This document shows, piece after piece, positions 26,270 to 35,337 of a stretch of 64,000 nt of DNA. Origin of the DNA: Tuwongella immobilis. Lineage in GTDB: Bacteria; Planctomycetota; Planctomycetia; Gemmatales; Gemmataceae. The notes under the pieces were generated by a model that saw only the letters and a program-made list of their open reading frames with translations, searched no databases and was not told the origin of the DNA. Within the stretch, counting starts at the first letter, position 1. Each line of letters starts with the position of its first letter. The stretch covers positions 5,246,920-5,310,919 of the forward strand of contig NZ_LR593887.1 of NCBI RefSeq assembly GCF_901538355.1. The letters run 5' to 3'. Position numbers and translations under genes: made by a program.

Positions 26270-27811
26270 TTATTCGCTGGGCACATCAAACAATTCGAAC
26301 AATTTCCCCCGCCAGAGCGATTTTCGACCCGCCAACAATTCTCGCATCAACGGCCACTGTTGGATACGCTCATATTCATTGGCTTCTTGCGGAAGTGGGA
26401 TCGCCAATCGCCGCCCCTGCGTGACGGCCCGCACGGCGGCCTGCTCGCGGGGTGTATACACGGGCATGGTCGTCAACCAACCGCATTCCGGTGCGATGAA
26501 TCGCGGATCAAAAACCGACTCCGGGAAACTGGCCAACACGACAAACGGCTCCGGATTGCGTTGCAGCAATTGGTGATATTCGTCGACCAGTTTCGGGGAT
26601 TGGCCCAGGATTTCCCCCGGTCCCAACGGCACGCGGTTCTGCCAGGCGGTGATTTGATAGCCGCCAAAAATCAGCATCGGCGGCAATGTCGCCAGGATGG
26701 CAACGCCAACGCATTGGAATTGCAATCGGGGCCATGCGGAGAGTCGATTCAACCACCCCGCCGAAGCCACGAAGGTAAATGTGCAGAAATAGAACCATGT
26801 CGCCGGATGTCCGTAGAGCAGGAACATTCCGGCCCCGGCCAATCCCCCCATCAGAAGCCGCAGATCGGATTCGGCGGTTCCCCCGAATCGTCGCCATGCT
26901 CCGAGAATGACTCCCGCCCCAACGAGCAATCCCACCGACAGCAAAATCCAACTGGCAAACGGCTCAAAGAGATAATTCATCCAGGAATTCGCCGCCGGGT
27001 CCCAAATCACTCGCCCAATCGGACGAAAGAACCCGTAGCCCTCATCCTGATAAAATTTCCGGGGGATGCTCGGCCAGAGCATTTGCCACAGCGACAATCG
27101 GCCGAAGATAGCCAGAAAACCGAGCGTTCCGATGACCGCCCAAAGAATCGGAATCCGAATCATCCGCAGACTCTCCACGCGAGTCCGCCGACCGGTCGCC
27201 AGGGAATGCAACTCCAATGCGAACAATCCCGCCAAAAGCAGATAGCCCAACCCGGCTTTCACCCAGGCTGCCGTAATCGCCCAAACCCATGCCCCAGAAC
27301 GATTTCCGCTCGCCAATTGCTGAAACGATGCGAGCAAAAAGATCTTTTCGAGCAAATGAACGGTGGAGAGGTGAATCGGAATTACGATCCAAAACAACCA
27401 GACCGCCATCATTGTGCGAGCCGCCCCACCCCACCGGCAAATTTCGCTCAGCCGCCAGACCTGCCACGACATCAAGAATCCGCCGACATATTGCAGCAGA
27501 ATCAGCGCGAGCGGTTCCGGTCCCGCGCAGCCCATGACGAATCGCGTGACCATCAGCCCGAGCGGCCCGTAAAAATAGGTAAAATCGATGGTGGGAATCA
27601 GGCCACGCGCCAGGAGTTGATCCAAGCGCATTGCTGCCCCCTGATCGATTCGCAGCCATTGAAGGTAATCGGTCGCAAACGGCCAAAACAATATCATTTC
27701 GACCATCGCAACGATGAGCACCAACACCAACCACTTCCACTGCGGCGGGGCAGGCGCATCGGCATGGTTCGGTAAATCACAGGTCGCGGCGTGGAGCATG
27801 CGTGCGAACAT
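26270..27811 (-). CDS. Polytopic membrane protein, GT-C glycosyltransferase-like (paralogue 1)
   Basis: A 513-residue integral membrane protein with about ten hydrophobic segments. The first helix (LVLVLIVAMVEMILFWPFA) is followed by a loop MRLDQLLARGLIPTIDFTYFYGP whose Asp residues and 'YFYGP' recall the first external loop of GT-C-fold enzymes such as ArnT and PMT. The final 90 residues form a soluble domain (SPKLVDEYHQLLQRNPEPFV, APECGWLTTMP). Start: ATG 27811 directly abuts AAGGG, so ATG 27799 is an alternative. It lies 79 bases downstream of its paralogue in the same direction, and its last 29 codons are DNA-identical to that gene. Polyprenyl-phosphate-sugar use is inference. Confidence 0.65.
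   Translation of the reverse strand: MFARMLHAATCDLPNHADAPAPPQWKWLVLVLIVAMVEMILFWPFATDYLQWLRIDQGAAMRLDQLLARGLIPTIDFTYFYGPLGLMVTRFVMGCAGPEPLALILLQYVGGFLMSWQVWRLSEICRWGGAARTMMAVWLFWIVIPIHLSTVHLLEKIFLLASFQQLASGNRSGAWVWAITAAWVKAGLGYLLLAGLFALELHSLATGRRTRVESLRMIRIPILWAVIGTLGFLAIFGRLSLWQMLWPSIPRKFYQDEGYGFFRPIGRVIWDPAANSWMNYLFEPFASWILLSVGLLVGAGVILGAWRRFGGTAESDLRLLMGGLAGAGMFLLYGHPATWFYFCTFTFVASAGWLNRLSAWPRLQFQCVGVAILATLPPMLIFGGYQITAWQNRVPLGPGEILGQSPKLVDEYHQLLQRNPEPFVVLASFPESVFDPRFIAPECGWLTTMPVYTPREQAAVRAVTQGRRLAIPLPQEANEYERIQQWPLMRELLAGRKSLWRGKLFELFDVPSE
26279..26365 (-). repeat. 87-bp perfect direct repeat, copy 1
   Basis: Identical base for base to 27900-27986. It covers the 3' end of the first membrane-protein gene, coding IQQWPLMRELLAGRKSLWR followed by GKLFELFDVP. 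Identity stops abruptly on both sides. It includes all synonymous sites, which points to recent gene conversion or duplication of this segment. Confidence 0.95.
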
Positions 27812-27890
27812 CCCTTGGTTTCAGCGGGTCGTCGGTCGTCAGAATCGCTCGAAGTGATGGAACAGAAGCACGTTACGCGGCCATTGTCTG

Positions 27891-29429
27891 TCATGATTCG
27901 GGCACATCAAACAATTCGAACAATTTCCCCCGCCAGAGCGATTTTCGACCCGCCAACAATTCTCGCATCAACGGCCACTGTTGGATGCGGGCATGATCGG
28001 CATCGCCGCGGATGATCGGCACCCCGATGCGTCGCCCACGGACCAATGCCCGCAGTCGGTCTTGTTCCTGCGGCGTGAACACAGGGATGGTCGTGACCCA
28101 ACTGCACTCGGGGGCCAGAATGCGCGGGTCGAAAATTCCCTCGGGAAATCCGTTCAGCAGAACGAACGGCTCGGGATTGCGTGCCAAGAGTTCCTGATAT
28201 TCTTTGCCGAATCCCGGCGATTGGCCCAACCAAGGATGTTCGGGGAATAGTTGACGCGACTCCCATCGGCCCGAGTAATGCAACGAAGTCGTCATCATCG
28301 GTAGTCCGGTTAGCAGCACGAGTCCGAACACAATTCGCGGTAAGGCTTTGGAATGCTCGGGGAGTAATGCCAACACGGATGCCACGGCAAGGAACGTGAA
28401 CGGGCAGAAATAAATCCAGGTCGCCGGATGTCCGTACAACACGAACATCCCGACGATCGCCAACAGGGCCAATGCACTGCGGGTTTCGAGCGCGGCGGAG
28501 GACGGTCGGCTCCCCTGTCGGAACAATTCCACTCCGGCGACAATCGCCACGATGAGCGTCAACAGCATCCAACTCAGGAACGGCTCGAAGACAAAATCCA
28601 TCCACGAATTCTGGGCGGGGTCCCAAATCGCACGACCGTATTTGCCCCAGAATCCAAATTCTTCCTCGCGGTAAAAGCGCATCGGCACCAACGGTACCAG
28701 CATTTGCCAGACCGCTCGCCCTCCGAAGCACATCACAAACAGGGTGAGCAGCCCCAGCCCCAGCAACACTGGCAGTCGCACGGTGTGCCACACTTGTCGG
28801 GGAGTTTTGATCCGCAGCCAGTAATCCCGGCATTCCCAAACGAGAATCCACGCGAGCAACACCTGCCCCAATCCCGCCTTGACTGTGCAAGCCAACAATG
28901 CCCAGCAAATCGCCCCAGTGCGGCTTCCGGCCAACAATCGCATCAACGCGACCAAGAGAAAGCACTTCTCGAACAAATGAACGAACGATGCGTGCGTCGG
29001 AATCACGAACCAAAACAACCACACACCAATCAGAATCCGAATGGGCGCACTCCACTGCCCCTGCTCCGACATCCGCCAAACCACCCACGCCATGCCCAAT
29101 CCGCTCAAGCCTTGCACGATTTGGAACGTCGCAATCGGGTTGAGAGGCGTCAGTGCATGAATCGTTCGGGTCAGCAACACTCCCATTGGCCCGTAAAAAT
29201 AATTGAAATCAATCGTCGGAATCCGCCCTTGGGCCACAAGCTGATCCAATCGCAAAGCTGTCCCTTGGTCCAACAACAACCATTGCTTGAAATCCGTTGC
29301 ATATGGCCACCCAAGAATCGTCACGGCGAGTGTGAGCATCCAATATGCGAACAGCCACCACCAATTTGCGGGTGGGTGCGGGGATTCATCGTTGGATGGT
29401 GGATCGGAAACGGGTGCTAGTGCCGCCAT
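27891..29429 (-). CDS. Polytopic membrane protein, GT-C glycosyltransferase-like (paralogue 2)
   Basis: A 512-residue protein homologous along its full length to the 26270-27811 product. I use ATG 29429; an upstream in-frame TTG at 29471 would add 14 non-hydrophobic residues. Shared landmarks: LRLDQLVAQGRIPTIDFNYF plus YGPMG after helix 1, WLFWFVIPTHASFVHLFEKC, IWDPAQNSWMDFVFEPFLSW, FVLYGHPATWIYFCPFTF, and the soluble tail with APECSWVTTIPVFTP. The Asp-rich first loop again suggests a GT-C enzyme, but no donor or acceptor can be named. It diverges from the aldehyde dehydrogenase gene across about 200 bases and is probably co-transcribed with paralogue 1. Confidence 0.65.
   Translation of the reverse strand: MAALAPVSDPPSNDESPHPPANWWWLFAYWMLTLAVTILGWPYATDFKQWLLLDQGTALRLDQLVAQGRIPTIDFNYFYGPMGVLLTRTIHALTPLNPIATFQIVQGLSGLGMAWVVWRMSEQGQWSAPIRILIGVWLFWFVIPTHASFVHLFEKCFLLVALMRLLAGSRTGAICWALLACTVKAGLGQVLLAWILVWECRDYWLRIKTPRQVWHTVRLPVLLGLGLLTLFVMCFGGRAVWQMLVPLVPMRFYREEEFGFWGKYGRAIWDPAQNSWMDFVFEPFLSWMLLTLIVAIVAGVELFRQGSRPSSAALETRSALALLAIVGMFVLYGHPATWIYFCPFTFLAVASVLALLPEHSKALPRIVFGLVLLTGLPMMTTSLHYSGRWESRQLFPEHPWLGQSPGFGKEYQELLARNPEPFVLLNGFPEGIFDPRILAPECSWVTTIPVFTPQEQDRLRALVRGRRIGVPIIRGDADHARIQQWPLMRELLAGRKSLWRGKLFELFDVPES
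27900..27986 (-). repeat. 87-bp perfect direct repeat, copy 2
   Basis: Second copy of the repeat at 26279-26365, 1621 bases away in the same orientation, at the same place in the paralogous gene (last 29 codons, ending three codons before the stop). Confidence 0.95.
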
Positions 29430-29631
29430 TCGAGCGATTCTCACTTGGGGGATTCTCACGAATGCTGGCAACCTAGCACATCAGTCGGTTAGTCGCCGCC
29501 GATTTTTCCGGTCGAAAGAGAAACTGTGCCATTTCGCTGGCCGGTGACTAGAATAGTTTCAGAACCGATGCGACCATCAGCCGTGCCTTGACCGATGGTT
29601 CCTACCCTTGGGTCCATTTTGGATAGCAACG

Positions 29632-31071
29632 ATGCTGCACATTCCTGCTCTGCGTGCTGGCAAGCCCTACACCAGCTTGGAAAAGACCACTCTGGTTCAC
29701 CACGCAGATGGCTCGCCCATCGCCGAGGTGAGTCAGGTCAACGGCTCGATGATTGCCCGCGACCTGGCCCAAGCCGCTCAAGCCAAGAAAGCCTTGGCCG
29801 CCATTCCGTTCAAAGAATTGGTCGGCATGTACGCCAAGGCCGCCGATTACTTCGTCAATGGCACGCTGCCGATGGGCGACAGCGAACAGACGTTTGACGA
29901 TTATATCCGCAGCCTGTCCAGCACCACCGGATCGCCGATGGTGTTCTGCCGACGCAACGCCGCCAAGGTCGAATATGTGCTGCGAAACGTCGAAACCGTT
30001 CTCGGCGGCCTGACCCGCGGCGTCGATTTGACGCTGTTGGATCGCGGCTACGGCGAACAAGACGGCCGCATGCAGTGCTTCTACTCCACCACGGATGCGT
30101 TCGGCGCGATTCTGCCCAGCAACTCGCCCGGTGTGCATTCGCTGTGGGTGCCGACGCTGGCCCTCAAGACGCCGCTGGTGCTCAAGCCCGGCCGCGAAGA
30201 ACCCTGGACGCCGTTCCGCGTGCTGCAAGCCTTCCTCAAGGCCGGCCTGCCCGCCTCGGCCATCTTCTTCTACCCCACCGACCACGCCGGCGCGGGTGAC
30301 ATTCTCCGCCTCACCAATCGCAGCATGCTGTTCGGTGATAGCCGCACCACCGATCCGTACAAGAACGACCATCGCGTCGAACTGCACGGCCCCGGCTACA
30401 GCAAGATTCTGCTCGGCGAAGACATGGTCGATCGCTGGGAAGAATTTGTCGATGTCATGGTCGAGTGCATTGCCGCCAACGGGGGCCGCTCCTGCATCAA
30501 CGTCTCGGCCATTTGGACGCCCCGCCACGGCAAAGCCATCGCCGAAGCCGTCGGCGCCAAGCTTGCCAAGGTCAAAGCCCGATCCTGGGATGATCCCGAA
30601 GCCGAACTCGCCGCCTTCGGCAATCCCGATGTCGCCAATGCCATCTCGAATATGGTCGATGAAGGGCTGAAATCACCCGGCGCCACCGACGTGACTGAAC
30701 AAATCCGTGGCTCGCATCGTCTGGTAAAGGAAGGACGCTGCGCCTGGATTCTGCCGACCATCGTGCTTTGCGACAGCCCCAATCACACTTTGGCCAACAA
30801 GGAATTTTTGTTCCCATACGCCAGTGTGGTCGAATGCCCCCAGCGCCAGTATCTTAGCAAGATCGGACCAAGCCTCGCTGTCATGGCTTTGACCGAAGAT
30901 GACGCCTTCATCCGACAATTGTTGGATACTCCGCTGATTGAGCGACTCAACGTCGGGCCGCTCCCGACCACCCGGCTGACTTGGGATCAACCGCATGAAG
31001 GGAATCTCTTCACCCACCTCTACCGGCAACGCGCTTTCCAGCAAGCTCGCCGGACCGCTGCCGTCGTTTGA
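29632..31071 (+). CDS. Aldehyde dehydrogenase-family oxidoreductase
   Basis: A 479-residue NAD(P)-dependent ALDH-fold enzyme. ATG 29632 is chosen over TTG 29608 because a weak GGAT site precedes it. The catalytic Cys is in ANGGRSCINVS; the general-base Glu is in VELHGPGYSK, replacing the usual ELGGKS; LPSNSPGVHSLW near 155 and PLVLKPGREEPWTPFR form the cofactor region. The sequence departs from mainstream ALDHs, so direction (aldehyde oxidation or acyl reduction) and substrate cannot be read. It opens a rightward run of eight genes. Its 3' end overlaps the next ORF by 77 bases, implying tight coupling with the alcohol dehydrogenase. Confidence 0.8.
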   Translation: MLHIPALRAGKPYTSLEKTTLVHHADGSPIAEVSQVNGSMIARDLAQAAQAKKALAAIPFKELVGMYAKAADYFVNGTLPMGDSEQTFDDYIRSLSSTTGSPMVFCRRNAAKVEYVLRNVETVLGGLTRGVDLTLLDRGYGEQDGRMQCFYSTTDAFGAILPSNSPGVHSLWVPTLALKTPLVLKPGREEPWTPFRVLQAFLKAGLPASAIFFYPTDHAGAGDILRLTNRSMLFGDSRTTDPYKNDHRVELHGPGYSKILLGEDMVDRWEEFVDVMVECIAANGGRSCINVSAIWTPRHGKAIAEAVGAKLAKVKARSWDDPEAELAAFGNPDVANAISNMVDEGLKSPGATDVTEQIRGSHRLVKEGRCAWILPTIVLCDSPNHTLANKEFLFPYASVVECPQRQYLSKIGPSLAVMALTEDDAFIRQLLDTPLIERLNVGPLPTTRLTWDQPHEGNLFTHLYRQRAFQQARRTAAVV

Positions 31072-32197
31072 TTTCAACCCGCTGGGTCGCGTTCTTTTCG
31101 GGGCGGGCACACTCGCTCGCCTCGCCGAAGCCGTTCGTGAACTGGGAGGATCGCACGTCCTCCTGGTCACCGACCCTGGACTCAACCAAGCTGGCCACCC
31201 GCAACGCGCCATCAAACTCCTCACGGAGGCGGGCTTGCGGGTGACACTCTTTGACGGCGTCGAAGAAAATCCAACCGATCGCCACGTCGAAGCTGGCACT
31301 GCCATGGCCAAACAAGCCGGAATCGACATTCTTGTCGGTCTCGGTGGCGGCTCCGCTATGGACTGCGCCAAAGGCATCAACTTCATTCTGACCAACGGCG
31401 GACGCATGGCCGACTACAAAGGCCATGGCAAAGCCACCAAACCGATGCTCCCCTCCATCGGCATCCCCACCACTGCCGGAACGGGGAGCGAATCGCAATC
31501 GTATGCGCTCATTACCGATGAATCGTCGCACTTGAAAATGGCCTGTGGCGACCGCAAAGCCGCGTTTCGCATCTCGATTCTCGACCCCGAACTCACGCTC
31601 AGTCTCCCCCGCTCCGTCAGCGCCATCACCGGCATCGACGCCATTGCCCATGCCCTGGAATCGTATGTCTGCCTGAAACGAAACCCCGTTTCGCAAATGG
31701 CCGCGAGCACCGCTTGGCGCATGCTCGAACCAAATTTTGATCTCGTTCTGGACGATCCCAAGAACGTGGAAGCCCGATCAGCCATGCTTGTGGGTGCCCA
31801 CTTCGCCGGAATGGCCATTGAAAATTCGATGCTTGGCATCTGCCATTCGTGTGCCAATCCCCTCACTGCGCACTACGGCATCGCTCACGGAATCGCCATT
31901 GGGCTGATGCTGCCGCATGTCCTGCGATTCAATGGCCAAACCATCGGCAATCTGTACGATGAACTGGCCCAAGAAACCCGGATGCACAACGGTCAACCCG
32001 GTTACGAGGCGATTGCCCAGCGCATCGAAGCCATGCTCCACCACGCGGAACTGCCGATGCGGCTACGCGATCGCGGCGTCAGCCAAAGCATTCTGCCGAT
32101 TTTGGCCGAAGAAGCCAACCAACAATGGACCGCCCGCTTTAACCCGCGCCCGGTCACCGAAACCGATCTGCTTCAGGTATATCAAGCCGCCTGGTGA
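30995..32197 (+). CDS. Iron-containing alcohol dehydrogenase
   Basis: A 400-residue group III alcohol dehydrogenase. VGLGGGSAMDCAKGINF is the dinucleotide-binding motif, IPTTAGTGSESQSYA the next conserved block, and metal ligands are expected at Asp in DPELTLSLP/GIDAIAHALESYV and the His residues of CHSCANPLTAHYGIAHG. ATG 30995 lies 77 bases inside the preceding gene. The first about 25 residues (Ser/Pro/Leu-rich) are not conserved, so a later non-ATG start is possible. Together with the upstream ALDH it makes a typical acyl/aldehyde/alcohol interconversion pair; substrate chain length is unknown. Confidence 0.88.
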   Translation: MKGISSPTSTGNALSSKLAGPLPSFDFNPLGRVLFGAGTLARLAEAVRELGGSHVLLVTDPGLNQAGHPQRAIKLLTEAGLRVTLFDGVEENPTDRHVEAGTAMAKQAGIDILVGLGGGSAMDCAKGINFILTNGGRMADYKGHGKATKPMLPSIGIPTTAGTGSESQSYALITDESSHLKMACGDRKAAFRISILDPELTLSLPRSVSAITGIDAIAHALESYVCLKRNPVSQMAASTAWRMLEPNFDLVLDDPKNVEARSAMLVGAHFAGMAIENSMLGICHSCANPLTAHYGIAHGIAIGLMLPHVLRFNGQTIGNLYDELAQETRMHNGQPGYEAIAQRIEAMLHHAELPMRLRDRGVSQSILPILAEEANQQWTARFNPRPVTETDLLQVYQAAW

Positions 32198-32257
32198 ATC
32201 CCGACACCGGCTCGGGCGTCTAATCAAATGGGTCGCAAGTTCCGCCTAGGAGAGATC

Positions 32258-33367
32258 ATGCGCCGGATTCGAATCGCCTTCGCAATGCTGCTCACCCTCG
32301 GCATGGCCACCACCACCGCCCTAGCCGATTGGCCCCTGTTCCGCGGCAACCCCGAACAGACCGGACTGGCCAACACGAGCAAACTTCCCGAAACACTCGC
32401 CATTCAATGGAAGTTCAAAACGAATGGTGCCATTGAAGGGGCACCCGCGATTGTCGGCGACACCGTCTTTATCGCATCGTTCGATGAGCATCTCTACGCA
32501 TTGAATCGAACCGATGGCACGCTCCGCTGGAAGACCAAACTCGCCCCCATGAAAGCCCCCGCCGCGGTTCACAAAAACCGCGTTTTCATCGGCGATATTG
32601 ACGGAAAATTCTACGGCCTGGATGCGACGACTGGTAAACGACTCTGGACCTATGAAATGGGCGCGGAAATCACCGCTGGTGCCAATTTCTTCGGGGATTC
32701 CATTCTGATCGGATCACACGACCAAACGCTTTACAGTCTCACACTCGATGGCAAATTAAATTGGAAATATGAAATCGATGGCCCCATTAACGGTGCTGCC
32801 GCCGTCGTGGGCAACAAAACATTTGTCGCCGGCTGTGATAGCATGTTGCATATGGTCGATGCCGACAAAGGCAAACAATTGGGCACCATCAATCTCGACG
32901 GCCAAGCCGGTGCCACCGCCGCGATTTCTGGAAATCAATTATTCGTTGGCCTGATGTCGAATCAGGTCATTGGAATCGACTGGAATACGCAAAAAGTGCT
33001 GTGGCGATTCGAATCCGAACGCCGCAAACTCCCATTTTATTCCTCCGCAGCAGTCACCGATAAACTCGTGATTCTCGGCGGACGTGACAAAACACTGTAC
33101 GCATTAGATCGCAATAAAGGCACCATCGCCTGGAGTTTTCTCACCGATGACCGAATCGACGCATCCCCCGTGGTCGTGGGATCTAAAGTCTATTTCGGCA
33201 ATCTCAGCGATGATGGCTTATTCTATGTGTTAGATTTGGCCACCGGTCGTGAACTCCAACGACTGGAACTCGATGGCCCCGTGTTAGGCTCCCCCGCAGT
33301 CGGTCCCGATTGTCTCATCGTTGGCACCGAATCGGGTGTGGTATACTCTCTGGGAGCTGGCAAATAA
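32258..33367 (+). CDS. Secreted PQQ-like beta-propeller protein (compact)
   Basis: A 369-residue exported propeller; start at 32258 with AGGAGA five bases upstream, signal peptide MRRIRIAFAMLLTLGMATTT ending near ALA-DW. The mature start ADWPLFRGNPEQTG is typical. Blades: LNRTDGTLRWKT, LDATTGKRLWTYE, LTLDGKLNWKYE, DADKGKQLGTI, IDWNTQKVLWRFE, LDRNKGTIAWSF, LDLATGRELQRLE. This is a complete seven-to-eight-blade ring with no extra domain, close to BamB in plan. It sits 60 bases after the alcohol dehydrogenase and 49 before the radical SAM gene. Codon choice changes to AT-ending codons in its second half. Confidence 0.85.
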   Translation: MRRIRIAFAMLLTLGMATTTALADWPLFRGNPEQTGLANTSKLPETLAIQWKFKTNGAIEGAPAIVGDTVFIASFDEHLYALNRTDGTLRWKTKLAPMKAPAAVHKNRVFIGDIDGKFYGLDATTGKRLWTYEMGAEITAGANFFGDSILIGSHDQTLYSLTLDGKLNWKYEIDGPINGAAAVVGNKTFVAGCDSMLHMVDADKGKQLGTINLDGQAGATAAISGNQLFVGLMSNQVIGIDWNTQKVLWRFESERRKLPFYSSAAVTDKLVILGGRDKTLYALDRNKGTIAWSFLTDDRIDASPVVVGSKVYFGNLSDDGLFYVLDLATGRELQRLELDGPVLGSPAVGPDCLIVGTESGVVYSLGAGK

Positions 33368-33416
33368 CAATTGCGACTTCCCCATTCCGCAACCACTCAA
33401 TCCAGGAGAGCATCGG

Positions 33417-34748
33417 ATGCAAATTGCTGAAGGCACCCAACAAGAGAAAACCGGGCTGGGGAATTATTTCATCGCCAACTATCCCCCGTTTTCGTTCTGG
33501 AATGCCAATCACCTGGCAGCAGCCTACGAAGCGATGCAATCCCCGCCCAAACCGGGAACTCCACTAGGGTTATATCTCCATATTCCCTTTTGCCGCAAAC
33601 GCTGCAAATTCTGTTATTTCCGAGTCTATACCGATAAGAACGCCCGAGATGTGGAATCCTATCTCAACGCGTTAATCAAAGAAGTCGAATTATTGGCCAA
33701 GCAGCCCATCGTGGGCGGTCGGCAACTCGATTATGTCTATTTTGGCGGTGGCACCCCATCGTATTTGAGTGCAACGCAACTTCGCGGTCTCATGGAACGG
33801 CTCAAACAAATCCTCCCCTGGGATGCCGCCCGTGAAGTGACCTTCGAATGCGAACCAGGCACACTCCAACTCCATAAACTGCAGACGCTTAAAGAATTGG
33901 GCGTCACGCGGCTCAGCTTGGGAATTGAAAACTTCTCAGACGCGATTCTCGAATCCAACGGTCGCGCTCACCTTTCTGCGGAAATTTACCGCGCATTCGG
34001 CTGGGCACGCGAAACCGGATTCCAACAAATTAATATCGACCTCATCGCCGGGATGGTCGGCGAAACCTGGGATAATTGGAAAGAGTGCATCGCCAAAACA
34101 ATCGAACTCGGCCCGGAATCGGTCACGATTTATCAGATGGAATTGCCGTATAACACGGTCTTTTCCAAAGAATTACATGTGATCGGGCAAGAATCGACGC
34201 CATCGAGCGGCGTCGCCGATTGGCCCACCAAACGCGCCTGGGTCGATTACGCATTCACCGAGTTTCGCAACGCCGGATACGATCAATCCTCCGCGTACAC
34301 GGTGGTCAAGAATAAAGCGCAAACCCAATTCGTTTATCGGGATGCGCTCTGGCATGGTGCCGACATGTTCGGTACCGGCGTGGCCTCCTTCGGGCACGTC
34401 AACGGCGTTCACATTCAAAATGTGGACACCTGGGAAAAATACCTTGAGAAATTGGAGCAGAATGAGCTGCCGCTGGGCCGGGCACTCCCCGTGAACTCGC
34501 GTGAACAACTCATTCGAGAAATGATCCTCCAACTCAAAACCGGATCGTTAGAGCGAAAATACTTCCAGATGAAATTCGGTGAAGATATTCTGGAAGTATT
34601 CCGCGATGGATACCAATCGTTGGCCAACGATGGCTGGTTAACGCTTCATGCCGATGGCGTGACCCTCACGCCGAAAGGGTTCCTTCAAGTCGATCGGCTC
34701 CTGCCGACCTTCTTCGAAGAACGTCACCGTTCCAGCCGTTATACTTGA
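33417..34748 (+). CDS. HemW/HemN-like radical SAM protein
   Basis: A 443-residue radical SAM enzyme. ATG 33417 has GGAGAG six bases upstream. HIPFCRKRCKFCYFRV places the 4Fe-4S-ligating cysteines at 59, 63 and 66; YFGGGTPSYL near 107 is the GGG(S/T)P SAM-binding motif, and INIDLIAGMVGETWDNW near 204 the third conserved block. A winged-helix-like C-terminal part (about 350-443) matches the HemN_C domain. In this superfamily the fold is used for oxygen-independent coproporphyrinogen oxidation, heme delivery (HemW) and various methyl or cyclopropane chemistries. The neighbours (lipoyl carrier, ferredoxin, second radical SAM) argue for a pathway role other than heme. Confidence 0.88.
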   Translation: MQIAEGTQQEKTGLGNYFIANYPPFSFWNANHLAAAYEAMQSPPKPGTPLGLYLHIPFCRKRCKFCYFRVYTDKNARDVESYLNALIKEVELLAKQPIVGGRQLDYVYFGGGTPSYLSATQLRGLMERLKQILPWDAAREVTFECEPGTLQLHKLQTLKELGVTRLSLGIENFSDAILESNGRAHLSAEIYRAFGWARETGFQQINIDLIAGMVGETWDNWKECIAKTIELGPESVTIYQMELPYNTVFSKELHVIGQESTPSSGVADWPTKRAWVDYAFTEFRNAGYDQSSAYTVVKNKAQTQFVYRDALWHGADMFGTGVASFGHVNGVHIQNVDTWEKYLEKLEQNELPLGRALPVNSREQLIREMILQLKTGSLERKYFQMKFGEDILEVFRDGYQSLANDGWLTLHADGVTLTPKGFLQVDRLLPTFFEERHRSSRYT

Positions 34749-34759
34749 GATGAATCCCG

Positions 34760-35221
34760 ATGACTCCCGAGAATCTCGTCTTCGATATGGGAAAGTTCCC
34801 GGCCGCAATTCCGGGGGATCGTCGCTATTGTAAAAATCATATGTGGTGTCTGACCGATTCCAATGGTCAGCACCGCTTCGGCTTTACTGCATATGCCATC
34901 CGACTCATGCAAGATGTCTATTTTCTCGAATGGTGTGTGAACGAGGGGGATACCATCGCCCTCAAGCAACAAATCGGGAATATCGAAACATCCAAGGCAA
35001 CTTCCGATTTATTTGCACCGATCGCGGGTCAACTCACGATCATCAACGGGGAATTATTAAAAGACCCCTCCGCAATTAACGCCGATTGTTATACTGCTGG
35101 CTGGCTCTTTGAGATGGCCGGAGAGGCGACTAATACATTATCGCCATCAGAATACCATGCCCATCTCACCGCCACCTGGGAAAATACACAACGCATTCTC
35201 AAAGGACAAATGCACGACTAA
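34760..35221 (+). CDS. GcvH-like lipoyl-carrier protein
   Basis: A 153-residue protein, close to GcvH in length. CKNHMWCLTD near 24-33 matches the 'HEWv' opening, FGFTAYAIRLMQDVYFLEW the middle, and GNIETSKATSDLFAPIAG carries the predicted lipoylation Lys79. NADCYTAGWLFEMA matches the 'dpyg.GWl.ki' end. It differs from housekeeping GcvH by extra Cys residues (24, 30, 59, 92-type positions) and a longer tail. It starts 11 bases after the radical SAM stop. No gcvT or gcvP is nearby, so it is either a dispersed glycine-cleavage H protein or a dedicated carrier for the neighbouring radical SAM enzymes. Confidence 0.82.
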   Translation: MTPENLVFDMGKFPAAIPGDRRYCKNHMWCLTDSNGQHRFGFTAYAIRLMQDVYFLEWCVNEGDTIALKQQIGNIETSKATSDLFAPIAGQLTIINGELLKDPSAINADCYTAGWLFEMAGEATNTLSPSEYHAHLTATWENTQRILKGQMHD

Positions 35222-35337
35222 TTGTCGTGCTGATCGGTCCTCGCGCCGAGAAATTAGCATCCGCTGATTGCGAAGCGGTTTACGTCCGGTTATACTAAGA
35301 TGATACCGAGTTGGATTTCCCCCGGAGCGTCGCACTG

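Noticed and set aside
26150-27775. Open frame of 541 codons on the + strand
   Set aside because: Antisense to the first GT-C-like membrane protein, whose helices and paralogy are clear.
26279-27986. 87-bp repeat as insertion-sequence ends or attachment sites
   Set aside because: Both copies are coding, in the same position of paralogous genes, with no transposase or integrase and no target duplication.
24423-32197. Bacterial microcompartment locus (ALDH plus alcohol dehydrogenase)
   Set aside because: No shell-protein genes and no encapsulation peptide seen on the ALDH.
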